A DNA stretch of 64,000 nucleotides from Chloroflexota bacterium (GCA_027618835.1 JAQCHZ010000010.1:1-64000), one strand, 5' to 3'; counted from the stretch's first letter, positions 48,301 to 56,492 are shown. The notes: generated by a model not told the origin, from the sequence alone. Numbers and translations are program-made.

Positions 48301-48475
48301 ACGATTCCACGTATCGCCGTTGTCCTTCGGCGAATATCGTGTCGAACGCAAGACTGCTCTTGCCTGAACCTGAAACACCCGTAATCACAGTCAGCGTGTC
48401 ACGAGGAATACTAATATTTATGTTCTTCAGGTTGTGTTCGCGGGCTCCGCGAATGACGATGTTAGAGTCGGTCAT
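45392..48475 (-). CDS. uvrA: excinuclease ABC subunit A
   Basis: This is the 1027-residue damage-recognition ATPase of nucleotide excision repair. It has two ABC ATPase halves: Walker A TGVSGSGKSSLAFDT near residue 32 and TGVSGSGKSTLVNEI in the second half. Signatures NRAAATLSGGEGQRIRLA and PATTLSGGEAQRIKLA, zinc modules CHNCG, CVHCDI with CPTCTGLG, and CEACSGAG with CEICLG are present. The last 60 residues form an unusual basic tail (RKFNTSVNG..., SKSRRNTGRYRRRRRG), absent from typical UvrA. Confidence 0.96.
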   Translation of the reverse strand: MTDSNIVIRGAREHNLKNINISIPRDTLTVITGVSGSGKSSLAFDTIFAEGQRRYVESLSAYARQFLGRMEKPDVDHIEGLSPSISIDQKGVSKNPRSTVGTVTEIYDYLRLLFSRAGRPHCHNCGRPVQRQTIQQIVDSILKWDEGTRLQILAPMITHMKGEHVQVFETARRDGFVRVRIDGDTRELAEELKLAKTKWHNIEVVVDRIIVREDTDRGRLTESVETALRLAGGNLIASKLGTGKKGDDEDVVYSEHFACVHCDISIAELEPRNFSFNTPFGACPTCTGLGFKLEVDPDLVIQDQSLSLNNGAITPWALSGTNSPWYHSTLESLSQHFGFSMDMPIREMDLEHLSVILYGTAGSKLEVSHQTQKGKVYSWNTAFDGVIPNMERRHVDTESDSVREDIARYMTQRACATCGGARLKPEVLAVTVLGMNVMEVTGQSVENALRWVEACRTGVWPGEGEHDGDAEDPLSSREQSIATQILKEVEARLGFLSRVGLDYLTLNRAAATLSGGEGQRIRLATQIGSGLMGVLYVCDEPSVGLHPADNDRLIGTLQNLRDVGNTVLIVEHDEAVMRAADHIVDMGPGAGQFGGNVVVEGPIEAVLESEESLTGAYLSGRKSIPVPKKRRKGNGNEIAIIGARANNLKNVSVAIPLGTLTCVTGVSGSGKSTLVNEILSKKLSQHFYRSKDRPGEHDEVLGLEHVDKVINIDQSAIGRTPRSNPATYTGVFTNIRDIFASMPESKARGYKAGRFSFNVKGGRCEACSGAGYVQIEMQFLPDVTVPCEICLGARYNREALEIKFKGKSIAEVLDMTVSEAAVVFENIPSISNKMKTLTDVGLGYVHLGQPATTLSGGEAQRIKLASELSKRSTGKTVYILDEPTTGLSFDDAAKLMIVLHRLVDAGNSIILIEHHLDLIKNADWILEMGPLAGERGGQVIAEGTPEFVASVKKSSTGQYLAEMNGITPSAKAAGTTKARKFNTSVNGSARDEITLPDRPAAYANGASKSRRNTGRYRRRRRGAPAAQ

Positions 48476-48652
48476 AGTTCAGGTGCCGAAGCACATCTTT
48501 CAACGGGCAGTTGCCAATAATTACGGAAATTTGAGAACGGTATTTGGACGATTCACTTACTTGCGCCCAACGTTCAACAAGCGTTACACCGCTAGTTCAG
48601 AATCAGTTCAAACGAGTGTAACAACTCGATGCAAGTTTTCTGACCGCCGATG

Positions 48653-49474
48653 TCAATCGCTCGAACTATCGCTCATGGTTCGTCCAATTCCGTTCGCGCG
48701 ACCCGGTCGAGTACGAACTTCGTCCATGAACGCCTCTGATCGCAATCCACGATCGAGAACATGATGAATCTGCGCCCTCAAAATCCGAGAAAGCTGCCTA
48801 TTCTCGTCTTCGCGGGGCTTCATCGCAGTCGCCTGCACGACGTCGGCACGAGACAAAAACCTGAGCAACTTGATCGTGTTCAAACTTGCCGGTAGTAACG
48901 CCGTTTCGCCAACCGGGCGTGACTCGCTACTCACTATCCCGCCCCGATCAGCTGAGTACAAATGATTCGCAGGCTCAAGCTCAACGCCACTCTCAACACA
49001 TCGTGAAAGCTCAGGAGCAAATCCGCTCAGCTGCAGCAAGCGCATTTCGTAGAAGTGAATCGCCATTTCTGGATTGTCACTTACTTCTAAAGTACTAAGC
49101 ACATCGATAAGTAGCCTGAACAACGGCTGGTTAGCACCACTCTCGACCGAAAACTGCTCCGCCATTTCCGAAACGTACGAACCCCTCGAAAACCGATCAA
49201 GATCATCTCGAAGCCCACGGAATCCATTCACAGTCGATACCTGGCTAAGCCCGTGCAGCGTTCGAGTCTCTCGAACGGAAACACTCACGTGCTTCAATAA
49301 ATCGAGATGTCCGCCCATTTTCGATCCCGGCTTGCGTGCCGCCTTAGCAACGCCTCTGACTATCCCGTGAATCGGTGTCACCAGCGTAATAATCCGGTCG
49401 GCCTCGCCCAAGTTGCTCGTGCGAACAACCACGCCATCAGTCGTATATGTAACCGGCCGCCGCTTCGAAGTCAT
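48653..49474 (-). CDS. recO: DNA repair protein RecO
   Basis: The 273-residue protein has the N-terminal OB-fold (TDGVVVRTSNLGEADRIITLVTP), then GVAKAARKPGSKMGG, and the helical domain. RecO proteins often have a CxxC zinc module in the middle; here only one Cys remains (ELSRCVESG), so zinc binding is probably lost. It loads RecA on gapped DNA with RecR, which is encoded 1.7 kb away. A non-coding gap of about 175 bp separates it from uvrA. Confidence 0.88.
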   Translation of the reverse strand: MTSKRRPVTYTTDGVVVRTSNLGEADRIITLVTPIHGIVRGVAKAARKPGSKMGGHLDLLKHVSVSVRETRTLHGLSQVSTVNGFRGLRDDLDRFSRGSYVSEMAEQFSVESGANQPLFRLLIDVLSTLEVSDNPEMAIHFYEMRLLQLSGFAPELSRCVESGVELEPANHLYSADRGGIVSSESRPVGETALLPASLNTIKLLRFLSRADVVQATAMKPREDENRQLSRILRAQIHHVLDRGLRSEAFMDEVRTRPGRANGIGRTMSDSSSD

Positions 49475-49546
49475 AGTTGGCTAATCATATGGGTTTGCCG
49501 ACCATATCTGAGCTAGGTTCGTTGTTCATCCGTTAACAAAAATCGA

Positions 49547-50674
49547 TCAGCTCGCGCTTTCGCACTCACCCGATTCAGCAACTTCCAACGGAGTCGCAGC
49601 GATTAACCCCGTATCGGCATCGCGACCCATCCGAATTGGTGAATCGCCGTCTACGCCAAGAACGATCGTCCTGAACTTTGGATCGCCAGGCAACGTGAAG
49701 ACAATCTTCGCGTTGGACGGATTCGATCCCGATGGCTGAATAGCCCACTCTCCAATACCCAAAAGATCGCCATCGAGTACTGCAACGCGTTCGGCACATA
49801 GGTGCAGATCGCCAGAAAACGCCTCAGTTACCGAATACTGAGCGTAGTTGTAAGCCACTGCGTTGACTACTGAGCCAGACAAATACGCTCTCCAGTAGTC
49901 GATACCAAGGTTTTCGTCGATTTCGCTCGACCCTTCAACCGTGATCTGTGATGGAAACTCGCGCTTGCCGTCTAGCCACGGAATTTCGTCGATAACGATC
50001 TGCTCGATCTCGACTTGCTCTGCCAACTTGCGTTCTTCATCAGTAAAGGCATATTGAATCCCGACATTCGAAAGCGCACATCTATCACTCGACCTGAACT
50101 CCATCGGAGTAGAACTGCCCGATCTCGCGGGATTGCCATCGTTCACACCAATCGCGTAAGTCACCGAATCGCCAGTAAACGGAATTTCATGTGAAAGCGT
50201 GACCTCATACCAGTACCCGGCAGAAGGATTAACAGCCCACTTCACTGGTCCCTCTGGATCGCCCAAGAGAAAACCGGTGCCGCCAGGGCATAAGTGCAGG
50301 TCCCCTTCGAAACTGCGGCGGCTGCGGAAGTAAAACCGACCCGACGTTGCGCTCGAAACAGTTCCCGTCAGGAACTGCGTCCAAAGCGCAACTACTTCAT
50401 CAGAATCAGCACGCGCATAGAACTCAGGATCGAGCCCTTCAGGAATTACCCGCACTGCGTCGTCCACAAGATTCGGCCACGGCGTAGCGGTCGGTGAAAT
50501 CGGTGCAGGAGTCACATCACGCAAAGCAAAAGTGGCTACCGGAAAATCAGGTCGACCCGCAGCCGGCAATGGTTCGGTGCCGCACGCGGCTAAAGCGATT
50601 GCGAAGAGCGACAAAAAAAGCACAACACTCAGTGAGCCTTTTCGGCGATTTGAATATGTGCGGAAGTGACTCAT
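49547..50674 (-). CDS. secreted lipoprotein with a duplicated domain
   Basis: The 375-residue product starts at ATG 50674 (MSHFRTYSN). A basic N-region and TM stretch end in the lipobox LAACGTEP. Two homologous domains follow: each has an F/Y-rich strand, then GDLHLC, then a G-D-x-x-G stretch, WAVNPSAG or WAIQPSG, and a final GV(N/D)G(N/D)PxRxG. These are visible near residues 90-190 and 250-360. The pattern suggests an internal tandem duplication of a beta-sandwich-like domain. No named family is recognised. Confidence 0.7.
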   Translation of the reverse strand: MSHFRTYSNRRKGSLSVVLFLSLFAIALAACGTEPLPAAGRPDFPVATFALRDVTPAPISPTATPWPNLVDDAVRVIPEGLDPEFYARADSDEVVALWTQFLTGTVSSATSGRFYFRSRRSFEGDLHLCPGGTGFLLGDPEGPVKWAVNPSAGYWYEVTLSHEIPFTGDSVTYAIGVNDGNPARSGSSTPMEFRSSDRCALSNVGIQYAFTDEERKLAEQVEIEQIVIDEIPWLDGKREFPSQITVEGSSEIDENLGIDYWRAYLSGSVVNAVAYNYAQYSVTEAFSGDLHLCAERVAVLDGDLLGIGEWAIQPSGSNPSNAKIVFTLPGDPKFRTIVLGVDGDSPIRMGRDADTGLIAATPLEVAESGECESAS

Positions 50675-50803
50675 GGTTTTCGATACGACGGTCGCTGCCA
50701 ATCGGATTGAACGGCTTGATCGCCTACACAATAAACGCCAGCAGAACGCATGTCACCGCACTTACTAAGGTGAAACAACCCTCGCCAACCAGCCAACTGC
50801 CCA

Positions 50804-50944
50804 ACTTCTCGACCGAAGCACAGCGAACTGGAGAGACCTACGGAGGTGCTGGGTCCTCGTCGGCAGTTCAACCAGCTAACCCTCCCCAACCAAGCCAGCA
50901 ATGTCATACTGAATTCATTTCAGGATCTTTCTCACCCTTGCGGC
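50804..50944. repeat. family C unit followed by half family B unit
   Basis: CTTCTCGACCGAAGCACAGC with GGAGAGACCTACGGAGG (50804-50850) precedes GTCATACTGAATTCATTTCA (50903 on). The order C then B is the same as at 52343-52547. Confidence 0.65.
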
Positions 50945-50981
50945 TCGCGCGTTCACAACCGCTCGAAGTCACGTTCGACAC

Positions 50982-51091
50982 CTACACGGTAAGACGTTCG
51001 CAGATACCGTGTAGCGAACTCTGAAAAGTCCATATCGACTACGGAAACCGTGTAACCGTAATCGAGAAATGCTGCCTATCGTTACCGTGTA
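50982..51091. promoter_or_regulatory. cluster of four ACCGTGTA motifs
   Basis: TACACGGT appears inverted at 50982-50991, and ACCGTGTA recurs at 51005-51014, 51047-51054 and 51083-51091. The first two form a perfect 10-bp dyad (CTACACGGTA and TACCGTGTAG) with a 13-bp spacer. The cluster lies between recR and the duplicated lipoprotein gene, which is transcribed away from it. Confidence 0.4.
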
Positions 51092-51111
51092 AGCACCGCC
51101 GCACGCATCCA

Positions 51112-51165
51112 ACTTCTCGACCCTAGCAAGGCAAAGTCGCGAGACCTTCGGTGAGGAGGAAGGAC
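51112..51165. repeat. dispersed repeat family C unit
   Basis: A diverged copy: CTTCTCGACCCTAGCAAGG then CGCGAGACCTTCGGTGAGG. It lies just beyond the recR stop. Confidence 0.55.
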
Positions 51166-51187
51166 CCGGCGAAAAAGCGCACAACGC

Positions 51188-51832
51188 CTACTCAGGCGTA
51201 CCCGTCTGGCGCTGTGGAATCTCCGCCCGGCTTTCCAGCGCGTGGGCAAGAGTCGAATCGTCGGCGTACTCGATATCCGATCCGCTTGGCAGTCCGCGAG
51301 CAAGCCGAGTTACCTTTACGCCCAGCGGACCTATCAGCTGCTGAATGTACATAGCCGTAGCCTCGCCTTCGAGGTTCGGATTCGTTGCTACGATCACTTC
51401 AATAACCGTGCCATCCCGCAATCGTTCCAGCAACTCACGCAGTTTTAAGTCGTTCGGGCCAACGCCGTTCACCGGAGAAATCACTCCGTGAAGAACGTGG
51501 TACTTGCCCGAATAAACCCTCGCACGCTCAACAGCGACGACGTCCAAAGGCTCTTCAACTACACATATACGAGTGCTGTCACGCTGAAGATCGCTGCAAA
51601 TAGTGCACTCGGCAGCTTCCGCAATATTGGCGCACGTGTCGCAAAGAACGACTCGCTCTTTCACGCCAAGTATTGCTGCAGCAAACTCTTCAGCCTCATC
51701 CTGAGGCATCCGAATCAGGTGATACGTCAGCCGCTGTGCGCTCTTAGGCCCAATTCCGGGCAGCCTGTGAAACGCCTCGATCAATCGGGCGACAGGTGGA
51801 GCAGCGGAAGGTGTAATGTCGGAAGATGGCAT
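51188..51832 (-). CDS. recR: recombination protein RecR
   Basis: The 214-residue protein has the HhH segment (LPGIGPKSAQRLTYHLI), a C4 zinc finger (LCDTCANIAEAAECTICSD) and the TOPRIM domain (ICVVEEPLDVVAVERARVY, ATNPNLEGEATAMYI). It works with RecO and RecF in gap repair. It is the last of the dnaX-ybaB-recR set on this strand. Confidence 0.95.
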   Translation of the reverse strand: MPSSDITPSAAPPVARLIEAFHRLPGIGPKSAQRLTYHLIRMPQDEAEEFAAAILGVKERVVLCDTCANIAEAAECTICSDLQRDSTRICVVEEPLDVVAVERARVYSGKYHVLHGVISPVNGVGPNDLKLRELLERLRDGTVIEVIVATNPNLEGEATAMYIQQLIGPLGVKVTRLARGLPSGSDIEYADDSTLAHALESRAEIPQRQTGTPE

Positions 51833-51872
51833 TCGTGTGTTTCTAATGAATCAGCCGAAGCTGAAACGCTGG

Positions 51873-52181
51873 CTACATAAGGCCAGGAATGTTCAAGCCG
51901 CCGGTGATAGCGCCCATCTTGTCGGAAGCAAGCTTCTGAGCAGTGTCCATCGCCTCGTTTACAGCAGCGATAATCAGATCCTGAAGCATTTCAACGTCTT
52001 CTGGGTCTACTACTTCCGGGTTGATCTCGATCGACTCAACCGTCGATCCACCAATAACCGAAACCTTGACCATCCCACCGCCAACTGATGCTTCAGTTCG
52101 TGCGACTGCGATCTCTTCCTGCACTGCCGCAAGTCGGGCCTGCATCTGCTGCGCCTGCTTGAGCATGTTCTTGTTCATCAT
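51873..52181 (-). CDS. YbaB/EbfC-family nucleoid-associated protein
   Basis: The 102-residue protein has an N-terminal helix (NMLKQAQQMQARLAAVQEEIA), the VGGGMVKVSVIGGSTVESIEINPEVV strand set and the LQDLIIAAVNEAMDTAQKLA helix typical of YbaB. It binds DNA as a dimer. It lies between dnaX and recR, the common genomic order. Confidence 0.93.
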   Translation of the reverse strand: MMNKNMLKQAQQMQARLAAVQEEIAVARTEASVGGGMVKVSVIGGSTVESIEINPEVVDPEDVEMLQDLIIAAVNEAMDTAQKLASDKMGAITGGLNIPGLM

Positions 52182-52342
52182 CGAAATAAGTCCTGACCCC
52201 TGCCAACAGGGAGCGTCTCACTCCCGATTATCGAGAAACAAGACGACATAAATTGAATCCGACAATCATACGTCGTTACCAACGAGTAAGAGCAATCGTT
52301 ACGGCGTAGCTCTACCGCCAAGATGAAAGAATCGTCAAATTC

Positions 52343-52547
52343 AACTTCTCGACCGAAGCAAAGCGAAGTGGAGAGACCTTCGGCGGGGCGGCGCGGACGA
52401 TCAACCAGTAATCCACTCTCCAATCAAGCCAGCAATGTCATCCTGAATTCATTTCAGGATCTCTCTAAATTAATGCAGCGAAAACAGATTGCGAACAACA
52501 GACATCATGTAAGGGGGAGAAAGACCCTGAAATGAACTCAGGGTGAC
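52343..52547. repeat. family C unit plus full copy 3 of family B
   Basis: Family C is at 52343-52393 (CTTCTCGACCGAAGCAAAGC, GGAGAGACCTTCGGCGGGG). The family B element at 52437-52547 has a left unit GTCATCCTGAATTCATTTCA, tail ATGCAGCG and an inverted right unit ending AACTCAGGGTGAC. The region 52182-52624 between ybaB and dnaX has no gene. Confidence 0.75.
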
Positions 52548-52624
52548 AATACCGGTGCGACTGAAGAACCAGGTCGATTTCAGCTACAAACCGCTAACTA
52601 CCTAGCAAGCCACAAGCACCAAAA

Positions 52625-54307
52625 CTAGTCATCCTCACCAGCATCCTCAGTGACAACCTTGGCGCCCATCGCCATCGCAGCACGCACCATTGCGCTTTCT
52701 TGATCTGTTGAAGTTCCCGACTGACCGTTGCCCGGCCTCGACGCTCCCCCAGAGGAACCATTGGCGCTGGCGTTAGCCTTCGCCTCTTCGGCCGCCTCGT
52801 GCGGAGAGCGAACTTCCAGTTCTAGCTCAGAACCGTACGCATCATTAATCGCGGCTTTTAGAGCATCACGCGATCGCTGATCCTGCATCTCCTCCATGAA
52901 GTTGTTCTTCAGGGCGTTGCTTTTGAAGCGGAGTGAAATCTTGCCTTCGGCTGGCGTAGGCATCTCAACATTGCGAAGAATCGGGCCAACGACATATTTG
53001 CGATTCTTAGTTCGACGCATCGCCCAAACAACCTTGTCCCACTGCTGTTCAGTCGGCGTTCGATCTCGACGTCGAGCCGGTGCAGTCTCTTCAGCACTCT
53101 CAGAACCATCAGACTGCTGGTTCGCAGGCTGCTGGGTAGCTGCAGGCCGAGAAGGAGCAGCACCCGAAGAAGCCGGAGCCGCCGGACCTGATGCCGCCGC
53201 AGTAACAGGCTTCGTAGTCGCCTTCAATACCGCCAGTTCGAGCGGAAGTGGCGACGACGAATTAGCTTTCATATCGGCCTGACCCAAAGAAGTCAGGATG
53301 TGCAAAATTTGGTTCAGACGTGCAGATCGTGCCGCTGCCGCCATCGTCTCGGCGAACTCTGAACCCTGCGTAATCGAATCCTCAACGCCCGCCTTCATCA
53401 GCAACGCCACTCGAAGCGCATCAACAGCACCCGAACGCAACGCCCGAAGATCGGCACCACGCTGTGCCTCACGATTGATAACAGTCAGAGCAACAGCGGC
53501 ATCCTTATTAAGCAACGCGATCGCTAGCTCGGTGCTAGTAGCGGTATCACCCAGACCAAGCAACTCTCGTGCCTGTCCCTCGGTTATCTCTGAAGGTTGA
53601 CCATCAGCGTCGGCCTGTCCGTACGAAACATATAGCTGTTCAAGCAGGTTCTCGGCGTCGCGCAACGATCCCCACGCTGTTCTAGCGATCATCTCAAGAA
53701 CAGCAGGTTCCGCCTCGATCTCTTCAGCCTCGCAGACCTCGATAAGTCGCTCGATAACATCGTCGTTCGAAAGTCGCTTGAAATCGAACCGTTGGCAGCG
53801 ACTAATAATCGTCGCTGGAACCTTGAGCGCATCGGTTGTCGCCAAGATCATTACCACCTTGGGTGGCGGCTCCTCGAGAGTTTTGAGCAGGGCATTGAAC
53901 GCAAAGTCTGTGAGCATGTGTACTTCATCGATGATGTACACCTTGTACCCACCCGCCGAAGCCTGAAACTGCGTGTTGTCTCGCAACTTTCGAATGTCAT
54001 CGATTCCACGATTAGACGCAGCGTCAATCTCGATCAGATCAAGGAAGCTACCGTTGTCTATAGCCCTAGAAACATCAGAATCTGAAATCGGCTCACCGTC
54101 ATCTGTCAGTTCCGAGTTTAGTGCCTTAGCAAGAATCCGGGCCGTAGATGTTTTGCCGACTCCACGAGGACCTGTAAACAAATATGCGTGCGCTACTCGA
54201 TCGGTGGCAATGGCCTGTTTGAGAGTTTTGGTGACGTGCGCTTGCCCTGCCACCTCGTCGAAACGAGTAGGGCGCCATTTTCTGTAAAAAACCTGGCTAT
54301 TCGTCAC
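52625..54307 (-). CDS. dnaX: DNA polymerase III subunit gamma/tau
   Basis: The 560-residue clamp loader subunit has Walker A FTGPRGVGKTSTARILAKAL near residue 45 and the box DLIEIDAASNRGIDDIR, then YIIDEVHMLTDFAFNALLKTLEEPP and the sensor IISRCQRF. The zinc module usually lying between (four Cys) reads LNSELTDDGEPISDSDVSRA here, with no Cys. A Pro/Ala-rich linker precedes the tau-like C-terminal domain. It loads the sliding clamp at forks. Confidence 0.95.
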   Translation of the reverse strand: MTNSQVFYRKWRPTRFDEVAGQAHVTKTLKQAIATDRVAHAYLFTGPRGVGKTSTARILAKALNSELTDDGEPISDSDVSRAIDNGSFLDLIEIDAASNRGIDDIRKLRDNTQFQASAGGYKVYIIDEVHMLTDFAFNALLKTLEEPPPKVVMILATTDALKVPATIISRCQRFDFKRLSNDDVIERLIEVCEAEEIEAEPAVLEMIARTAWGSLRDAENLLEQLYVSYGQADADGQPSEITEGQARELLGLGDTATSTELAIALLNKDAAVALTVINREAQRGADLRALRSGAVDALRVALLMKAGVEDSITQGSEFAETMAAAARSARLNQILHILTSLGQADMKANSSSPLPLELAVLKATTKPVTAAASGPAAPASSGAAPSRPAATQQPANQQSDGSESAEETAPARRRDRTPTEQQWDKVVWAMRRTKNRKYVVGPILRNVEMPTPAEGKISLRFKSNALKNNFMEEMQDQRSRDALKAAINDAYGSELELEVRSPHEAAEEAKANASANGSSGGASRPGNGQSGTSTDQESAMVRAAMAMGAKVVTEDAGEDD

Positions 54308-54355
54308 TTCTGAACCAGTCTCACTGCTCTCATAGACCCGATCAAGCGATCAGGA

Positions 54356-54919
54356 CTACTCGCCAAAAATCTTCGCCAACACAACGTCGGTCTTGCCAAA
54401 CATAACCTTTTCTTCGTCGACCTCGGCGTGATCATACCCGAGAAGATGAAGAACACCGTGGATAGTCAACATTGCCAATTCACGATCCGCCGACTTGCCG
54501 TTCTCAGCCGCCTGTCTAACGACCTGAGGAAGCGAAATCGCAATATCGCCAAGACGATTCCATTCTACTTCGCCGTCGTCAGCAAAATCAGGCCATTCAT
54601 CGTCGCCCAATTCGCCTTCATCAGTGCCCATGGCTGAACTCTCTGTCTCACCGGCAGGTTCGCCATCGGCGTTGAACGAAAGCACATCAGTGATCGCGTC
54701 CTCGCCTTTGAAATCCCGATTCAACTCCCTGATTCGCTCATCGCCGGTAATCATCACCGTGATGTGATCTGGACCCTCAAATTGCTCGGAATCAAGCCCG
54801 GCAACTGCCGCTTTCATCACGAGAGCGATGTCGGATTCTGACAGCTCATCGAGATCGAACACGACCTCAACTCGACCGTCTTCAGACAAAAAGGATTCGG
54901 TATCTTCGGGAGACTTCAA
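54356..54919 (-). CDS. ybeY: endoribonuclease YbeY
   Basis: The 187-residue protein carries the metal-binding motif HGVLHLLGYDHAEVDEEKVMF near the C terminus (three His), the ELNRDFKGEDAITDVLSF segment, and an acidic insert (about 25 residues, GTDEGELGDDEWPDFADDG) between them. It matures rRNA. The start follows a short gap after dnaX; the order dnaX then ybeY is unusual. Confidence 0.92.
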   Translation of the reverse strand: MKSPEDTESFLSEDGRVEVVFDLDELSESDIALVMKAAVAGLDSEQFEGPDHITVMITGDERIRELNRDFKGEDAITDVLSFNADGEPAGETESSAMGTDEGELGDDEWPDFADDGEVEWNRLGDIAISLPQVVRQAAENGKSADRELAMLTIHGVLHLLGYDHAEVDEEKVMFGKTDVVLAKIFGE

Positions 54920-54977
54920 AGTGCCATCATCCTAGCATGCTCGAACGTGAATTCGAGACCCTGCGTCACTCGAAACT

Positions 54978-55310
54978 CTAGCTCATTTTCGAAGCTATCT
55001 CGGCTTCTTCGGCGAGCACACGAATTTTCGAATAGAGCGGTGCGTAACGGGAGTCATAGTTCGCCAACTCACCGGCTTCTAAGCGAGCGTTCAAAATGCC
55101 CAATCTAATCTCTGGCGACCTCAACTGACCTATTTCGATATACGTTCGAGCGTTGTAGAGGCTCGGAATCAACTTATCGCTGATAGTTCGAGCAACCCAG
55201 CGTTCGGCAGGGGGCGCGGCAATTTCTTCCGCCATCTGCACGGCTTCTTCGAGTGTGGTCAACACTTCCGGGCCCGTAGGCCACAGATCTTCAGCGTCCC
55301 TAATTGGCAT
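54978..55310 (-). CDS. 110-residue helical protein, unknown function
   Basis: The product is largely helical (LTTLEEAVQMAEEIAAPPAERW, YSKIRVLAEEAEIASKM). It lies 14 bp downstream of the VanZ gene and 58 bp upstream of ybeY on the same strand, so it is likely in their operon. No cysteines, signals or known domains are visible. Confidence 0.6.
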   Translation of the reverse strand: MPIRDAEDLWPTGPEVLTTLEEAVQMAEEIAAPPAERWVARTISDKLIPSLYNARTYIEIGQLRSPEIRLGILNARLEAGELANYDSRYAPLYSKIRVLAEEAEIASKMS

Positions 55311-55324
55311 TTGTTCTAATCGCT

Positions 55325-55750
55325 CTAATCGTCGCCAGACTCAACGTCTGGCTTGGCTCGAAATCTTTTCAGGAAGAACCAAAATACCACTACCAGCACC
55401 GCTCCGGAAACATCAGCAACCACATCAATCACCTCAGATGCTCTTCCTTCAACGCTCGATTGGTGAAATTCGTCCAGCAGTCCGTACACAAGAGCCACAA
55501 ATATCGTCGAGTAACCGATTAGGCCTTCGGTAACCGGGCGCAGCAACATGAACGCACGCAACACGAACACGCTAAGTATGAAGTACAACGCAACGTGAAC
55601 CACAACGCTGGCAAACGGCAACCACGACACAACATCGTTCGCATCGTCGTAGTCACTACCAGGCCGATCAGAAAGCGCGTAAATAAAAGCCATCCAACCA
55701 ATAGCCAAAACACCCCACGCCCAAGCACGATCAAATTTAGTTATATTCAA
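55325..55750 (-). CDS. VanZ-family membrane protein
   Basis: The 141-residue protein has four TM helices and the VanZ motif YGLLDEFHQSSVEGRASEVIDVVADVSGA with the acidic and His residues. The name comes from teicoplanin resistance, but most genomic members have no proven role. It is the first gene of a small run toward ybeY. Confidence 0.88.
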   Translation of the reverse strand: MNITKFDRAWAWGVLAIGWMAFIYALSDRPGSDYDDANDVVSWLPFASVVVHVALYFILSVFVLRAFMLLRPVTEGLIGYSTIFVALVYGLLDEFHQSSVEGRASEVIDVVADVSGAVLVVVFWFFLKRFRAKPDVESGDD

Positions 55751-55766
55751 CTCAGCTAAATCTCAA

Positions 55767-55815
55767 ACTTCTCGACCGAAGCAAAGCGAAGTGGAGGGAT
55801 CTTCGGCAGGGTGGA
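55767..55815. repeat. dispersed repeat family C unit
   Basis: The unit reads CTTCTCGACCGAAGCAAAGC, GAAGTGGAGGGATCTTCGGC. It is nearly identical to the copy at 52343, and lies between VanZ and the mutarotase gene. Confidence 0.65.
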
Positions 55816-55874
55816 GTGCCCACCCAGCAAGCAATACACCACTCAACCAAGCCAACCATCCCAAGAAAACGAGG

Positions 55875-56219
55875 CTAAGCCTCCCATTCTGAATCGAACG
55901 CCAAACTCATCGGGTACCACCAGTCATCTTCCGCAGCCTGCGGAACCTTCTGCTGATAAGTCGACATCAGATCGTTCCACTCTTTAGCCCGCTTCGAAGC
56001 CGTATAGCTCTGGAAATCACGGCGTGGATCGAAATCGTCGGGAACCGTGCAGTACATGAACAGATGATTTCCGCTTCGGAAAATCTCCATCCGCTCGATT
56101 CCGATGCCCTTCAGCGCCTCAAGTACCTCGGGCCACACGTTGCGGTGGTACTCCTCATACTCGGCAATGATCTTAGGATCGTCTTTGAGGTCCAAAACCT
56201 GTGCAATCGACTTCGACAT
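55875..56219 (-). CDS. L-rhamnose mutarotase family protein
   Basis: The 114-residue ABM-fold protein has YEEYHRNVWPEVLEALKGIGIERMEIFRSGNHLFMYC, in which the His of EYHRNVWPE and the Arg/Tyr set match RhaM. It equilibrates the anomers of L-rhamnose or a related deoxy sugar. It is divergent from a second mutarotase gene at 56493. Confidence 0.85.
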   Translation of the reverse strand: MSKSIAQVLDLKDDPKIIAEYEEYHRNVWPEVLEALKGIGIERMEIFRSGNHLFMYCTVPDDFDPRRDFQSYTASKRAKEWNDLMSTYQQKVPQAAEDDWWYPMSLAFDSEWEA

Positions 56220-56351
56220 TCGTTCTCACTCCCGTCTATCTAAAACCCTTCATGTATTGCCTCGACGAAAACTCATCATCCTGAGCCCCGTCGAAGGGTT
56301 TTGGGCTGCGTTCTATGGGCGCATAGCCTACACTCTTCTCAGTCCAATATC

Positions 56352-56460
56352 CTCCCCCGGAGTGGGGGAGTTAGAGGGGGAGACTGCGCTGCGGACCCGA
56401 GTCATCAGATGACGAGCGCGACTAACGCAATTGCAGCGAGGTCCCAAGTCATCCGATGAC
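56352..56460. repeat. dispersed repeat family A, copy 4, with two palindromes
   Basis: A 7-bp hairpin (CTCCCCC and GGGGGAG) is followed by two copies of the palindrome GTCATCNGATGAC (56401-56413 and 56448-56460) with GAGCGCGACTAACG between. It ends 33 bp before the mutarotase ATG. CATCCTGAGCCCCGTCGAAGG at 56277 is another small repeat. Confidence 0.75.
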
Positions 56461-56492
56461 GCCCGGACCCAAACAAAACCAAGGACAGAAAT

